Shown here: piece after piece, positions 35,365-45,386 of the stretch | Layout of the letters: each line of letters opens with the position of its first letter | Numbering within the stretch: position 1 is the first letter of the stretch | Assembly: GCF_001299635.1 (NCBI RefSeq) | Contig: NZ_JRHN01000038.1 | Span: 310,001 to 374,000, forward strand | Origin: Clostridioides difficile | GTDB taxonomy: Bacteria; Bacillota; Clostridia; Peptostreptococcales; Peptostreptococcaceae | Length of the DNA: 64,000 nucleotides | Reading direction: 5' to 3' | The notes under the pieces: generated by a model | Database searches by the model: none | What the model was told of the DNA's origin: nothing | What the model saw: only the letters and a program-made list of their open reading frames with translations | Position numbers and translations under genes: made by a program

Positions 35365-36021
35365 TTATTGATTATTTGAACTTTGAGAATTTTCACCACT
35401 CTCTGCTCCACCACTAGTATCTGGAGAAGGTGGTGTTGGTGCTGGATTATTATTTGGTTTTTCTTGATTCTGAGAAGAGCTACTATTATTATCAGATTTA
35501 TCATCATCTGATTTTTTACTGTTATTTTTAGAACTAGATTTATTAGTTTTACTATTTCTACTATAAGAAGTTTTTCTTGCGTCTGATTCTACTCTGTACC
35601 TATCTTCTCCTGCTGTATCTTTTGCCTTTTTCTTTCTTTGCTCTTCTGCTTCATTTTGTTCTTTTTCTAATTTAGTTAATTCTTCTTTCTTTTTAGTTGC
35701 TTCTTCTTTAATAACAGATGAACCATTTTTTATTTTCTCTATAAGCTTAAGTTCCTTAATTGCATCCTCATAATTTTTCGCTTCTTCAAACTCAGTCATA
35801 TTTGACATTCTCATAGCTTGCATATACATAGCCCTTGCATTCTCATTAGTATTGTCTTCTTCTAATGCAGAGGACAATGATTCCATAGCTTTTTTATAGT
35901 CATGTTTTTCTAAGTATGTTTTTCCTTGCTCAGTTAAATTTATTTCATCTTTATTATTAAATGAACATCCTACAAGAAATATAGATAATATCGATATTAA
36001 TAAAATTACTCTTCCTCTCAT
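35365..36021 (-). CDS. TPR-containing lipoprotein with low-complexity tail
   Basis: 218 residues. The signal peptide ends in lipobox LVGC (Cys19). A tetratricopeptide-like segment (LTEQGKTYLEKHDYKKAMES and the following helix, about 30-65) is followed by a lysine/glutamate-rich coiled coil (about 85-135). Last comes a Ser/Asn/Lys-rich and proline-rich disordered tail. It should be anchored on the outer membrane face, with the tail passing into the cell wall. Function unknown. Confidence 0.75.
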   Translation of the reverse strand: MRGRVILLISILSIFLVGCSFNNKDEINLTEQGKTYLEKHDYKKAMESLSSALEEDNTNENARAMYMQAMRMSNMTEFEEAKNYEDAIKELKLIEKIKNGSSVIKEEATKKKEELTKLEKEQNEAEEQRKKKAKDTAGEDRYRVESDARKTSYSRNSKTNKSSSKNNSKKSDDDKSDNNSSSSQNQEKPNNNPAPTPPSPDTSGGAESGENSQSSNNQ

Positions 36022-36225
36022 TAAACCCCTCCTTGTTATATACTTTAAATTTTATCATAATTAGGAAGTTTTTAAAATATTTTATATTTATTACAAGAAA
36101 TTTGTTAGTAAAAGAAAAAAATAAGTAGATATGCTATGTATAACTACAACAAACTAAAAATTAATTTAGAGCCATATATACCTTAGTAAATCTACTTATA
36201 ATAAACTTAATATTTAATTTTCATT

Positions 36226-37518
36226 CTATACTTCTAAAGCTAATAAATCTTCATAACTTTGTCTCTTACATATTACCTTATCATTTCCATCAAATACTGA
36301 TACGACTGCTGCTCTTGGTATTTTATTATAATTTGAAGACATTGAATACCCATATGCACCTGTTGATGTCGTTATAAGTATGTCTCCACTTTTAATATCC
36401 ATTATATCTATATCCCCAATCAATATATCTCCACTTTCACAACATTTTCCAGCTATTGTTACATGATTCATAGTCTCATGGTTAATTTTATTTACAATAC
36501 TACACTCATAACTAGCTTGATACAGAGAAGGTCTTACATTATCTGTCATACCTCCATCTACACTTACATAAACTCTAACATCTTTTATATCTTTTATTGA
36601 ACCTACTGTATACAATGTGCTTCCTGCATTTGCAACTATTGATCTTCCTGGTTCTATTACCAATATAGGTACTTCTATCCCAAGCTCTTTACATGAACTT
36701 TCCGCTTTAGCAATTATAGTCTCACAGAATTCTTTTATAGTCTTAGGCTTATCTTCTTTACTGTAATAAACCCCTACACCTCCACCTAAGTCAATTTCTG
36801 TTAACTGTATATTGAATTTTTCTTTTATCTCTTTTACTAAGTTCATCATTATGTCCACTGTATCTATGTACGGCTCTACATCAAATATTTGTGAGCCTAT
36901 ATGAGCATGAAGACCCACAAGTCTTATATTCTTGTATTCACTCAATTTCTCTATTGCTCTAAATAAATCTCCATTCACTAAGGCAAATCCAAATTTAGAA
37001 TCTATCTGTCCAGTTTTTATATAATCGTGTGTATGAGCCTCTATTCCAGGTGTTATTCTAAAATATATTTCTTGAACTTTACCTTTTTCTTCACATAACT
37101 TTTCAATCAAATCCAATTCATAAAAATTGTCTACTACAAACTTACCTACACCTAAATCTAATCCCATATTTATTTCTTCTTTAGTCTTATTATTTCCATG
37201 GAAGAAAACTTTTTCCATAGGGAAATTTGATTTGTAGGCTGTATATAATTCGCCTCCTGAAACTACATCTAGGCACATTTGTTCTTCATTTATAAGATTA
37301 CACATATAAATAGGTAAAAAAGCTTTACCTGCATAAGCAACCTTGTTTTTTCCATCTTTGGCTTTAAAATATTCTACATATTCTCTACAGTTTTGTCTTA
37401 CCAAAGCTTCATCAAATACATAAAGTGGAGTTTGATATTTTTCACTAAGCTCTAGACAACTCACTCCTCCAATATATAATTCATTATCATTTACAGTCAT
37501 AGTTCCATGAAGTTTCAT
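36226..37518 (-). CDS. lysA: Diaminopimelate decarboxylase
   Basis: 430 residues, fold-III PLP enzyme that makes lysine from meso-diaminopimelate. The PLP lysine is in KVAYAGKAF (near residue 46), HIGSQIFD and LGGGVGVYY shape the phosphate site, EPGRSIVANAG follows, and the second-subunit motif is GKCCESGDIL (catalytic Cys region). It begins 17 bases after lysC, so both are under the upstream lysine riboswitch. Confidence 0.96.
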   Translation of the reverse strand: MKLHGTMTVNDNELYIGGVSCLELSEKYQTPLYVFDEALVRQNCREYVEYFKAKDGKNKVAYAGKAFLPIYMCNLINEEQMCLDVVSGGELYTAYKSNFPMEKVFFHGNNKTKEEINMGLDLGVGKFVVDNFYELDLIEKLCEEKGKVQEIYFRITPGIEAHTHDYIKTGQIDSKFGFALVNGDLFRAIEKLSEYKNIRLVGLHAHIGSQIFDVEPYIDTVDIMMNLVKEIKEKFNIQLTEIDLGGGVGVYYSKEDKPKTIKEFCETIIAKAESSCKELGIEVPILVIEPGRSIVANAGSTLYTVGSIKDIKDVRVYVSVDGGMTDNVRPSLYQASYECSIVNKINHETMNHVTIAGKCCESGDILIGDIDIMDIKSGDILITTSTGAYGYSMSSNYNKIPRAAVVSVFDGNDKVICKRQSYEDLLALEV

Positions 37519-37535
37519 AATATCCTCCCCAAATT

Positions 37536-38729
37536 TTATATATTAAATACTTCTGCTATTTTTTCTATAGCTATTTGCTTATCATCAGAATTTATAGCAC
37601 ATGTTATACGAATTTCTGATGTAGTTATAAGTTTTATCATTATACCATTTTCATTGAATATCTTAAATACCTTAGCAGCAACTCCAGAAGTATTTTTCAT
37701 GCCAAGACCTACCAAAGAGAATTTAGTGATATTATTATCAACCACTACATGTTCTTCATCTGTGTACTTAGATACTATCTTCTTACATTCTCCTAATTCT
37801 TCTTTTGGAACTGTAAATGATACACTTATTTTATCTAAGATAGGTGCAGTCTGACTTATCATATCTACACTTATCCCTATAGTTGCTATATCTTCAAATA
37901 AACTAGATATATTTTCTGCTTTAAAATCTTTGATTGTTATAGAGCTATCGTCATCACTAGTAGCTAATCCTGTTATTACTTTATCCTCTAATTTCATATC
38001 TTTTCCCCCTCTTATATATGTTCCTTTTACTGTACCACATGTACGTCCAACATAAATTTCAACACCATATTTTTGTGCAAGTTCTATACTTCTTGAATGC
38101 ATTACTTGTGCTCCTAAACTTGCTAACTCAAGCATTTCTTCATATTCAATCTCATCAAGTTTACTAGCCTTTGAATATTTTCTTGGGTCTGTAAAATAGA
38201 TTCCATCAACATCTGTATATATCTCACATTTCCCATTTAATTTAACTGCAAGAGCCACAGCAGATGTGTCTGAACCACCTCTCCCAAGAGTAGTTACATC
38301 ACCATCTTCATTGATTCCTTGAAATCCAGTTACTATTACGACATTTCCTTCATCTAAACTATTTTTAATTCTATTTACATTTATATCATCAATTTGAGAC
38401 TTCCCATGAAGACCACTTGTTTTTATATTTAGCTGATAAGCATTATAACTTACAGCCTTACATCCAAGTGCATTTAATGCTATTGATAATAAAGAAGCTG
38501 AAATCATTTCTCCAGTAGACATCAAAGCATCCAATTCTCTTTTACTAGGTTCATTACTCAATTCTTTAGCCAACTTTATATATTCATCAGTGGATTTACC
38601 CATGGCAGACACAACTATTACCATTTGTGGATTTTCTTTTCTTCGTTCTATTATGTTTTCTGCAATTGATTTTATTTTATCAGTATCTGCCACCGAACTT
38701 CCACCATATTTTTGAACAATTATACTCAT
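37536..38729 (-). CDS. lysC: Aspartate kinase, lysine-regulated type
   Basis: 397 residues. The kinase domain (1-240) has VQKYGGSSVAD, FQGINEDGDVTTLGRGGSDTS and YTDVDGIYFTDPRKY. Two C-terminal ACT domains (about 255-397, with DMISQTAPILDKISVSF and FSLVGLGMKNTSGVAAKVF) suggest feedback control by end products. It makes aspartyl phosphate, the first step towards lysine. It is directly downstream of a lysine riboswitch, which marks it as the lysine-specific isozyme. Confidence 0.95.
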   Translation of the reverse strand: MSIIVQKYGGSSVADTDKIKSIAENIIERRKENPQMVIVVSAMGKSTDEYIKLAKELSNEPSKRELDALMSTGEMISASLLSIALNALGCKAVSYNAYQLNIKTSGLHGKSQIDDINVNRIKNSLDEGNVVIVTGFQGINEDGDVTTLGRGGSDTSAVALAVKLNGKCEIYTDVDGIYFTDPRKYSKASKLDEIEYEEMLELASLGAQVMHSRSIELAQKYGVEIYVGRTCGTVKGTYIRGGKDMKLEDKVITGLATSDDDSSITIKDFKAENISSLFEDIATIGISVDMISQTAPILDKISVSFTVPKEELGECKKIVSKYTDEEHVVVDNNITKFSLVGLGMKNTSGVAAKVFKIFNENGIMIKLITTSEIRITCAINSDDKQIAIEKIAEVFNI

Positions 38730-38760
38730 GCTTTTTCCCCCTCAAGTTAAATTTTGATAA

Positions 38761-38985
38761 ATAAAAACGCCCAAAGGTATACTTTGGACGTGTAAATCTC
38801 ATAGACCAAGTAACCTTGTAGCTCATCACTTTAAAAGTGACAGCCTTATACATATTCTGCATAAGTCCAGAAAATCCATCCGTCAACAAATTTTCTTCGG
38901 CTATAGACCCTTTCATCAATCATCAACACTTACCAGCTCCTATTGAATACTATTGAATATAGCTACCTCTACCCTAGGCTCATTA
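38761..38985 (-). ncRNA. Lysine riboswitch (L-box) with terminator
   Basis: On the minus strand P1 is formed by GAGGTAGC (38969-38962) and GAGCTAC (38824-38818). Between them stand the conserved blocks AAAGGGTCTATAGCCGAAGA and AAGGCTGTCACTT...AGTGATGAGCTAC. Downstream the expression platform is ACGTCCAAAG-loop-CTTTGGGCGT followed by TTTTTATTT (38792-38761). Lysine binding should favour this terminator and reduce lysC-lysA. Confidence 0.95.
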
Positions 38986-39089
38986 TTTTTAATTAATTTA
39001 TTAATATAGTTTTATCACATTCTATATAATATTGCAACAATTATTTTACAAAATGTGGCAAATCTATAATTCTCTTTTTTAAAATTAGG

Positions 39090-39707
39090 TTATATACAAT
39101 TAAATAGTTTATTTAATCCTAAATCTATAAAATTTATACTATACTCACTATCATATCTCTCTAAATCATTTAATTCAGATAGATTATCTGGTGTAACTAC
39201 CAAAACGTTTGGCACTTTAAAAAATGGAATTGTAGATTTATCTATCTTTCTAGAAAGATTTTCATATTTAGAAATATCTATTTCATTATTTAAATCAACA
39301 TCTACTAGAACCTGTTTTATATTACCAAATTGGTCTGTATATTCAATAAATAAATCATATTTCATATCATCCACACTAACATTTCGGTAGAATCTTTTTA
39401 CATCACAACCTGCAGTATTGATTCTAACAACTAATTCTGACCCTACTAGAGCCTTTATTAAATCATCTCCCTTAAAAAGTTTACTACCATTCAAATAGTA
39501 TACGTATGAGAGGTCTTTGTAATTATAATAATCTACATCACAAGGATATTTTTTAAGTGTATACTCACTACACATTTTTCTCAAGGTTTTTTTAAAGTTT
39601 TTTTTATTATATCTCTTTTGGTCTCCATAAATTTTTCTAAATTGAGCTTCTGTAACACATCTAACCCTGCTAATTAAAAGCAATATCTCTTTTTCCATAT
39701 TAGTCAT
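39090..39707 (-). CDS. Protein with N-terminal winged helix, replication-relaxation-like
   Basis: 205 residues from ATG 39707, which follows AAGGAG by 8 bases; an ATG 30 bases further up overlaps that site. The first 70 residues (MEKEILLLISRVRCVTEAQFRKIYG and a basic helix) look like a winged helix. The rest is alpha/beta with VLVDVDLNNEIDISKYENLSRKI and VPNVLVVTPDN, resembling the nuclease-like part of plasmid replication-relaxation proteins. It is monocistronic, upstream of the lysine riboswitch. The family link is tentative. Confidence 0.6.
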   Translation of the reverse strand: MTNMEKEILLLISRVRCVTEAQFRKIYGDQKRYNKKNFKKTLRKMCSEYTLKKYPCDVDYYNYKDLSYVYYLNGSKLFKGDDLIKALVGSELVVRINTAGCDVKRFYRNVSVDDMKYDLFIEYTDQFGNIKQVLVDVDLNNEIDISKYENLSRKIDKSTIPFFKVPNVLVVTPDNLSELNDLERYDSEYSINFIDLGLNKLFNCI

Positions 39708-39793
39708 AGTACATTCTCCTTGAAGTATTATTTGCAAAGTTGTACTAATATTATATTAATTTTATGACATTAAATTTACAAAGAATTAAAATA

Positions 39794-39840
39794 AAATAGC
39801 TAGTTTTTATAAAAATAAATTTTATAAAAACTAGCTATTA
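39794..39840. terminator. Strong terminator with perfect 20-bp stem
   Basis: AATAGCTAGTTTTTATAAAA (39795-39814) pairs perfectly with TTTTATAAAAACTAGCTATT (39820-39839), five-base loop. It ends the gene at 39.9-41.6 kb. Confidence 0.75.
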
Positions 39841-39877
39841 ATATATTAAATACTATTTTCGATTTTTTTAAGTTAAA

Positions 39878-41578
39878 CTATACATTATCTTGATTCTCAG
39901 AACCTTGAGAGTTTGTATTTTCGTCAGTTCCTGTTCCCTCTTTTGCTTTTTTATCTTCAAAGTTTGCAATATTTAGGTTATCAAATTCTGACATTTCAAT
40001 TACACCAGATAATTCTTTTGAATATGATATTTTGACTTTATCTCCAACTTGAGTCAATGGCAATTCACTAGATACTTTTGAAGTAGCTTTGAATATTATC
40101 TCTTTATTTGAATCTAAAGTCACATAATAATTAGTATTTCCACCTCGTACATCTGGACTTATTCTTGTCACTGTACCTTCTATGACTTCATCTTTTAAAT
40201 CATTATCCAGTTTTAAATCATTACCCTTAGATTCTAATGAATCTTTATAGTTTCTCAATGCTTCGTTTTTATCTTCACCTAAACCAAGCACATTATAATC
40301 TTCAACAGATACAAATGCAACTCTCTTTACAAGACCAGCCTTATCTTTTAACGATGATACATATGTTGGTTGACCTAATATATTATACATTACAGGGAAT
40401 GTTGCTTCATAATTCTTTTCTTGAACATTACCTTCAGCTGATTTCATTGCAGCTGTCTCAGTGGCTCCTGGTTGCTTATATAATTTAGCTTCTTTTGTTC
40501 TAGAATCAACTAACATAAATCCAATTGTAGATTCATCTCCTCCTGAAGATGTTATACCTGTATACCAATAAGACCTATTATCATTTCCATAAACTAATGA
40601 TGTTCCTTCTGTTGGCACTAGTACTCCTTTTTCTGATATAACAGAATTTAAAAATCCATTAACATAAACTCCCCAGTCTTTAATCTGGTCTGTTATAAAT
40701 TCTTGTGGCTGGATTCTATCCACCCATTTAGGTGTATTTTTAACATTGTAAACATTTATTTTTCCAGTTTCTGCATCAACAGTAGCTATTCCTGTAGCAT
40801 TTGCTCCTCCATAACCAATTTTATGCTCATATAAACTTACAACCCAATAAGGTTTCCCTTCATCATTTATTTCAAGGGTAAAATCTGTCATACCAACATT
40901 TACCACACCATGTATGTATAAATGTCTCTGTAAATCTTGATGCAAGTAAGCTTCTGGTTGATATACTATCTTTATTGGTTTTCCATCTATTTCTTGAACT
41001 AATTGAACATCTTGAGGGTTACTTGCAGATACTTTTACATAACCACTTGAACCACTTAAAGATGTTACCCACTTAATTATGTCTCTATGAACAAGAGGTG
41101 CAACCCAGTACAATTCTCCATCCACATTTTGTATATGGAATTTTCCTAATTTTGACACACTACCTATAGCTGGAACTTCTCCAAGCTTTTTATCTCCCAA
41201 TTTCATAGCCATATCTTCATCTACAAGACGAATGTCATTTACACTGACAGGACTAATGTCGTCAGTAAATTTACTTTCAGTTACTTTTCCTAATAATTCT
41301 TTATATGCCTTTGCATGAAACACAGGTGTAGAAGCTATAAAAGGTACAACTACAATATACACAAGTAAAGCTATTGCTATTGAAAAATTATATTTAGCAA
41401 GTTTAGATGTTCTTTCATTTCTATCTAACATCATATCTAGTATTCCTGCCACAACAAAGAAAATTATTCCTACTGAAAATAAAGATGTGAAATCTAATCT
41501 AAGTACAGGTAATTTAATAAATGCATAAATTGCTACAATTATTATTGCAACTCCATATGTTTTAAGATATCGTTTCAT
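39878..41578 (-). CDS. Large membrane-anchored protein of unknown function
   Basis: 566 residues. Three N-terminal membrane helices (about 8-27, 30-50 and 66-88) are followed by a long beta-rich region (100-440) with WxxP and YWVxPLV elements (GELYWVAPLVHRDIIKWV, KPYWVVSLYEHKIGYGG) and DAETGKINVYN repeats like those of extracellular beta-propeller or PepSY-like modules. A small OB-like segment lies at about 455-520 (VIEGTVTRISPDVRGGNTNY), and the acidic, glycine-rich tail is disordered. I do not recognise the family. It probably works outside the membrane. Confidence 0.65.
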   Translation of the reverse strand: MKRYLKTYGVAIIIVAIYAFIKLPVLRLDFTSLFSVGIIFFVVAGILDMMLDRNERTSKLAKYNFSIAIALLVYIVVVPFIASTPVFHAKAYKELLGKVTESKFTDDISPVSVNDIRLVDEDMAMKLGDKKLGEVPAIGSVSKLGKFHIQNVDGELYWVAPLVHRDIIKWVTSLSGSSGYVKVSASNPQDVQLVQEIDGKPIKIVYQPEAYLHQDLQRHLYIHGVVNVGMTDFTLEINDEGKPYWVVSLYEHKIGYGGANATGIATVDAETGKINVYNVKNTPKWVDRIQPQEFITDQIKDWGVYVNGFLNSVISEKGVLVPTEGTSLVYGNDNRSYWYTGITSSGGDESTIGFMLVDSRTKEAKLYKQPGATETAAMKSAEGNVQEKNYEATFPVMYNILGQPTYVSSLKDKAGLVKRVAFVSVEDYNVLGLGEDKNEALRNYKDSLESKGNDLKLDNDLKDEVIEGTVTRISPDVRGGNTNYYVTLDSNKEIIFKATSKVSSELPLTQVGDKVKISYSKELSGVIEMSEFDNLNIANFEDKKAKEGTGTDENTNSQGSENQDNV

Positions 41579-41767
41579 TTAATACTCCTCTCTACAAAAT
41601 GTTATTATTACTATTATATCCATATATTTACAAAAAATAAATATTTATCATATTTATTTATGTGTTAAGATATCTTTATACATTTATATAAATATTTTAT
41701 TCAATTATATCTTATCTATATACCCCCAAAATACTGTAAAAATACAAATAATCACTAAAATTTAAAA

Positions 41768-41841
41768 ACTGAAGAAAGTGTTCTAACTAAGATTTACGAA
41801 TTCTTAATCCTCTCGAAGTTAAACTACTATCTTCAGCCTAA
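41768..41841 (-). terminator. Long-hairpin terminator
   Basis: Minus strand CTGAAGATAGTAGTTTAACT pairs imperfectly with AGTTAGAACACTTTCTTCAG and is followed by TTTTTAAATTTT. An inner TAAGA/TCTTA stem lies in the loop. It ends the 41.9-42.4 kb gene; the rest of 41579-41885 is AT-rich without genes. Confidence 0.65.
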
Positions 41842-41885
41842 TTATCTAGCAATAGTTTTTATATGATAAACTCTAAAATAAATTT

Positions 41886-42449
41886 TTAGATGTTTGCGAT
41901 TTTTGATACATAAGAATGTTGTCTAGAATTATATTCTGATAATAAACCTTCATATTCTAAGGTTAAACCAGGTAAATTATAAAAATCATTTGGTGTTACT
42001 TCAAATGATTGTTTATTTAAAATGTCTATTTCACTTTTTTCTAACATATCAGCAACAAAGTTTGAACATACATATTTATATTCAGATTGTCTATGAATAT
42101 TCATTGGCAAATATATTAATGCCATTATATCATAATAGTAATCTTCTCTATAATCACTAATTAATTTTATATTTTTAAATAGATTTTCATATTGTAAATT
42201 ATCTACTTCTAATGAATATACTCTACACACAGTATTTTTTCTTATAGCATATAATCCTTGATTTATATTTTCTTCAACAAATCCCCCAATAAACGGATTT
42301 CTCGGATTTAATCTCCCAAAAGAATACATTGGCTTTAAATTTTCATTTAGTGATATTGACACATGTGTATACAGTTTTTTACTTATATTCCTTATTAAGT
42401 AAGATAATAAAGTTCCTGTATATGTTGTTACAATATAGACTTTATTCAT
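41886..42449 (-). CDS. Permuted papain-fold (NlpC/P60-related, YiiX/YycO-like) protein
   Basis: 187 residues. The circularly permuted papain fold is suggested by the N-terminal histidine block KKLYTHVSISLNENLKPMYS with SFGR and the later cysteine block EYKYVCSNFVADMLEKS (Cys near 128). The order His before Cys is the permuted form. Such enzymes are cysteine hydrolases acting on lipids, amides or peptidoglycan. No signal peptide is visible, so the protein is probably cytoplasmic. The ATG at 42449 is better spaced from GGGGGG than 42452. Substrate unknown. Confidence 0.6.
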   Translation of the reverse strand: MNKVYIVTTYTGTLLSYLIRNISKKLYTHVSISLNENLKPMYSFGRLNPRNPFIGGFVEENINQGLYAIRKNTVCRVYSLEVDNLQYENLFKNIKLISDYREDYYYDIMALIYLPMNIHRQSEYKYVCSNFVADMLEKSEIDILNKQSFEVTPNDFYNLPGLTLEYEGLLSEYNSRQHSYVSKIANI

Positions 42450-42609
42450 CATTTCCCCCCAATCTAGTAACTAAATAATATTACGTATTTACAACTTAAT
42501 ATCATAAAACATTCTAACACAATAAATGTTATTTTACAAATTTTGATTTTAAAGTACTCCAATATTGTATGAAATATAATAAAAATATAAATATAAGTTT
42601 TCTATATTT

Positions 42610-43323
42610 TTAACCAACAGCTGTTTTCTTTAAATTAATCAAATGATTTAGTATATCCTGAGCCTTTCCAGAATCCTTCAAATATCCTAATGCCCCATTT
42701 ATTTGTGACTTCAAATCTATTTCTACTTCCATATCCAAATCAATATTTCCTTTTTTTATAGATATATTTTTAAGAGTTACTGGATAAAGATAACTTTTCT
42801 CTAAAGTAATCTTATTTCCATTAACTTCAAATGGAACTTTTTTATTATAGTTACTTAGTATTTTTTCTAACATCTTATCACTTATCTTGAATTTACCAAG
42901 TTTTACATTTTCAAGGCTTACAATTAGATTCTCTCCTTTTAAAGTAGGTCTCAATTCAAGTTCATATTGGCTATTTATTAATCCAAATACCTTATATGGC
43001 CCTGCTACTTTTATTTTTCCATCTTTCATTTCAACAAAATTATTTTCAAGCTCTTTAATCCCATGCTTATGCATTAATGTATATATTAAATTTCTAAACT
43101 CATCCTCTGAAACAGACACTTTCCCAACCATTCTAAGTGGATTTTTTACTACTTCCATGGAATTTATATATGAACCTTTTGATAAGTATTCTTCATCTAT
43201 AATTTCATTATTTTGTGAACTGACATCATATCTTTCTTTTGGTGTTAAAGTGTATACAACAATTCCTGTAAACACTAGAACAATAACAATTAAACTCAAT
43301 AAAATTTTTGCAACCTTTCCCAT
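42610..43323 (-). CDS. Membrane-anchored YpmS/DUF2140-like protein
   Basis: 237 residues. One N-terminal helix (ILLSLIVIVLVFTGIVVYTL, about 6-27) anchors an extracytoplasmic alpha/beta region. VSVSEDEFRNLIYTLMHKHG near 70 and repeated strand pairs (KIKVAGPYKVFG, YELELRPTLKGENLIVSLENV) recall the DUF2140 (YpmS) pattern of lipid- or envelope-related proteins. The link is moderate. It is transcribed divergently from glnS, with GGAGACGATT before the ATG. Confidence 0.6.
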   Translation of the reverse strand: MGKVAKILLSLIVIVLVFTGIVVYTLTPKERYDVSSQNNEIIDEEYLSKGSYINSMEVVKNPLRMVGKVSVSEDEFRNLIYTLMHKHGIKELENNFVEMKDGKIKVAGPYKVFGLINSQYELELRPTLKGENLIVSLENVKLGKFKISDKMLEKILSNYNKKVPFEVNGNKITLEKSYLYPVTLKNISIKKGNIDLDMEVEIDLKSQINGALGYLKDSGKAQDILNHLINLKKTAVG

Positions 43324-43499
43324 AATCGTCTCCTTTACAAATCTGTCAACAGATTTAAAATAAATTTAGATAACTAACTTCACATAATATTCTTAACAAT
43401 ATACATATTATAATACAGCCTTTTAAGGATTAATTCAACAAATCTCATTTTTTGTAAATAAACTGTAAAAAACATGTTTTTAGTATAAAAGTTAATATT

Positions 43500-43586
43500 T
43501 TGCATAATACTCTTAATTACACCTTTATTTTTTTCTAATCTTGGATTAAAATTAATATTATGCAATACAGTGTAGTGTCCTGTATT
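43500..43586. repeat. Inverted repeats upstream of glnS
   Basis: TTGCATAATA (43500-43509) and TATTATGCAA (43556-43565) form a perfect 10-base inverted repeat 46 bases apart. Immediately after, AATACAG (43564-43570) and CTGTATT (43580-43586) form a second hairpin just before the GGAGG ribosome site of glnS. Function unknown; no T-box sequence is present here. Confidence 0.5.
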
Positions 43587-43615
43587 ATAAGCAAATTAAA
43601 TAGGAGGTATAAAAT

Positions 43616-45280
43616 ATGTCAAATGAAACGAACTCATCTAACTTTATAAAAAATATTATTATAAATGACCTAGAAACAGGAAAACACGACAGTATAATAA
43701 CTCGTTTTCCACCTGAGCCAAACGGATATTTACATATTGGTCATGCAAAAAGTATATGTCTTAACTTTGGACTAGCTAAGGAGTTTAACGGAAAAGCTAA
43801 TTTAAGATTTGATGATACAAATCCATTAAAAGAAGATGTTGAATATGTAGAATCTATAAAAGAAGATGTTAAGTGGTTAGGGTTTGATTGGAACGAGTTA
43901 AATTTTGCATCTAACTACTTTGATGAAATGTACAAGAGAGCTTTAATATTAATAAAAAAAGGTAAGGCTTATGTATGTGACTTGACACAAGAAGAAATGA
44001 GAGAATATCGTGGTACTTTAACTGAGCCTGGAAAAGAAAGTCCTTATAGAAATAGGTCTATTGAAGAAAACCTTGATTTATTTGAAAGAATGAAAAATGG
44101 TGAATTTAAAGATGGTGAAAAAACATTAAGAGCTAAAATAGATATGTGTTCTCCAAATATAAACCTTAGAGACCCAATTATATATAGAATATCTCATTCA
44201 ACACATCACAACACAGGAGATAAATGGTGCATATATCCTATGTATGCTTTTGCTCATCCAATTGAAGATGCAATTGAAGGGATAACTCACTCTATATGTA
44301 CTCTAGAATTTGAAGACCAAAGACCGCTTTATGATTGGTTTGTCAAAGAGTGTGAAATGGAAAATGTACCTAGACAAATAGAATTTGCTAGGCTTAATAT
44401 AAACAATACTGTTATGAGTAAAAGAAAATTAAAACAACTTGTAGATGAAGGTGTTGTTGATGGTTGGGATGACCCTCGTGTTCCTACAATATCTGGTATC
44501 AGACGTAAAGGATATACTGCAGAAGCATTACGCAATTTCTGTAGTGAAATAGGGGTATCAAAAGTTAACTCTACAGTAGATAGCCAAATGCTTGATTATT
44601 TCCTAAGAGAAAATCTACAACCAAAAGCACCTCTTGCTATGGGAATTTTAAGACCTTTAAAACTAGTTATAACTAATTACCCAGAAGATAAAATTGAAAT
44701 GCTTGAAATAGAAAATAATGCTAAAGATGAATCTCAAGGAAAGAGATTAGTTCCTTTTTCTAGAGAGCTATATATAGAGCAGGATGATTTTATGGAAGAA
44801 CCTGTTAAGAAATATTTCAGATTTTTCCCAGGAAATGAAGTTCGTTTAAAAGGTGCTTATTTCGTAAAATGCACTGATGTAATTAAGGATGAAAATGGAA
44901 ATGTTATTGAAATACATGGAACTTATGACCCTGAAACTAAGAGTGGTTCTGGATTTACAGGTCGTAAGGTAAAATCTACAATACATTGGGTGGATGCTAA
45001 ATCTGCTATACCATGTGAATTTAGATTATTTGAGCCATTAATTCTTGATGATGTTCCTGAAAATGAAGGCAAACATTTCCTAGAACAAATAAACCCTAAT
45101 TCATTAGAAATATTACAAGGTTTTGTTGAACCTACACAAGTAAAAAATGCTAAACCTTTTGATAAATTCCAATTTGTTAGAAATGGATTCTTTAGTATAG
45201 ATAACAAGTATACAACTGATGAAAAACTTGTATTTAATAGAATAGTTCCTCTAAAAAGTTCTTTTAAACCAGCTAAATAA
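43616..45280 (+). CDS. glnS: Glutaminyl-tRNA synthetase
   Basis: 554 residues, class I. The HIGH motif is [20 protein letters not shown] (about 25-44) and the KMSKS counterpart is [13 protein letters not shown] (about 262-274). The GlnRS feature [20 protein letters not shown] and the C-terminal beta-barrel anticodon region (about 340-554) are complete. It charges tRNA-Gln directly. Many Firmicutes instead use GatCAB, so this enzyme is typical of a subset including clostridia. GGAGG precedes the ATG. Confidence 0.96.
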   Translation: MSNETNSSNFIKNIIINDLETGKHDSIITRFPPEPNGYLHIGHAKSICLNFGLAKEFNGKANLRFDDTNPLKEDVEYVESIKEDVKWLGFDWNELNFASNYFDEMYKRALILIKKGKAYVCDLTQEEMREYRGTLTEPGKESPYRNRSIEENLDLFERMKNGEFKDGEKTLRAKIDMCSPNINLRDPIIYRISHSTHHNTGDKWCIYPMYAFAHPIEDAIEGITHSICTLEFEDQRPLYDWFVKECEMENVPRQIEFARLNINNTVMSKRKLKQLVDEGVVDGWDDPRVPTISGIRRKGYTAEALRNFCSEIGVSKVNSTVDSQMLDYFLRENLQPKAPLAMGILRPLKLVITNYPEDKIEMLEIENNAKDESQGKRLVPFSRELYIEQDDFMEEPVKKYFRFFPGNEVRLKGAYFVKCTDVIKDENGNVIEIHGTYDPETKSGSGFTGRKVKSTIHWVDAKSAIPCEFRLFEPLILDDVPENEGKHFLEQINPNSLEILQGFVEPTQVKNAKPFDKFQFVRNGFFSIDNKYTTDEKLVFNRIVPLKSSFKPAK

Positions 45281-45295
45281 TCCTACAATAAAAAA

Positions 45296-45371
45296 ATGAA
45301 GACTTAAAATATAAATTACTTCTACTATATATAACTTTAGTTAGAAGTAATTTTTTATTTGAGTCTTCACA
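45296..45371. terminator. Nested terminator hairpins after glnS
   Basis: Inner stem AAATTACTTCTA with TAGAAGTAATTTTTTA (45313-45357) lies within an outer TGAAGACT/AGTCTTCA stem. It serves glnS and probably the convergent kinase gene. Confidence 0.8.
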
Positions 45372-45386
45372 ATTTACTCTAGATTA

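Noticed and set aside
38680-38919. A 79-codon frame on the minus strand upstream of lysC
   Set aside because: It covers the lysine riboswitch aptamer and terminator and has no ribosome site.
43364-43615. T-box leader for glnS
   Set aside because: No UGGN-containing T-box sequence or terminator/antiterminator pair is present; only simple inverted repeats were found.
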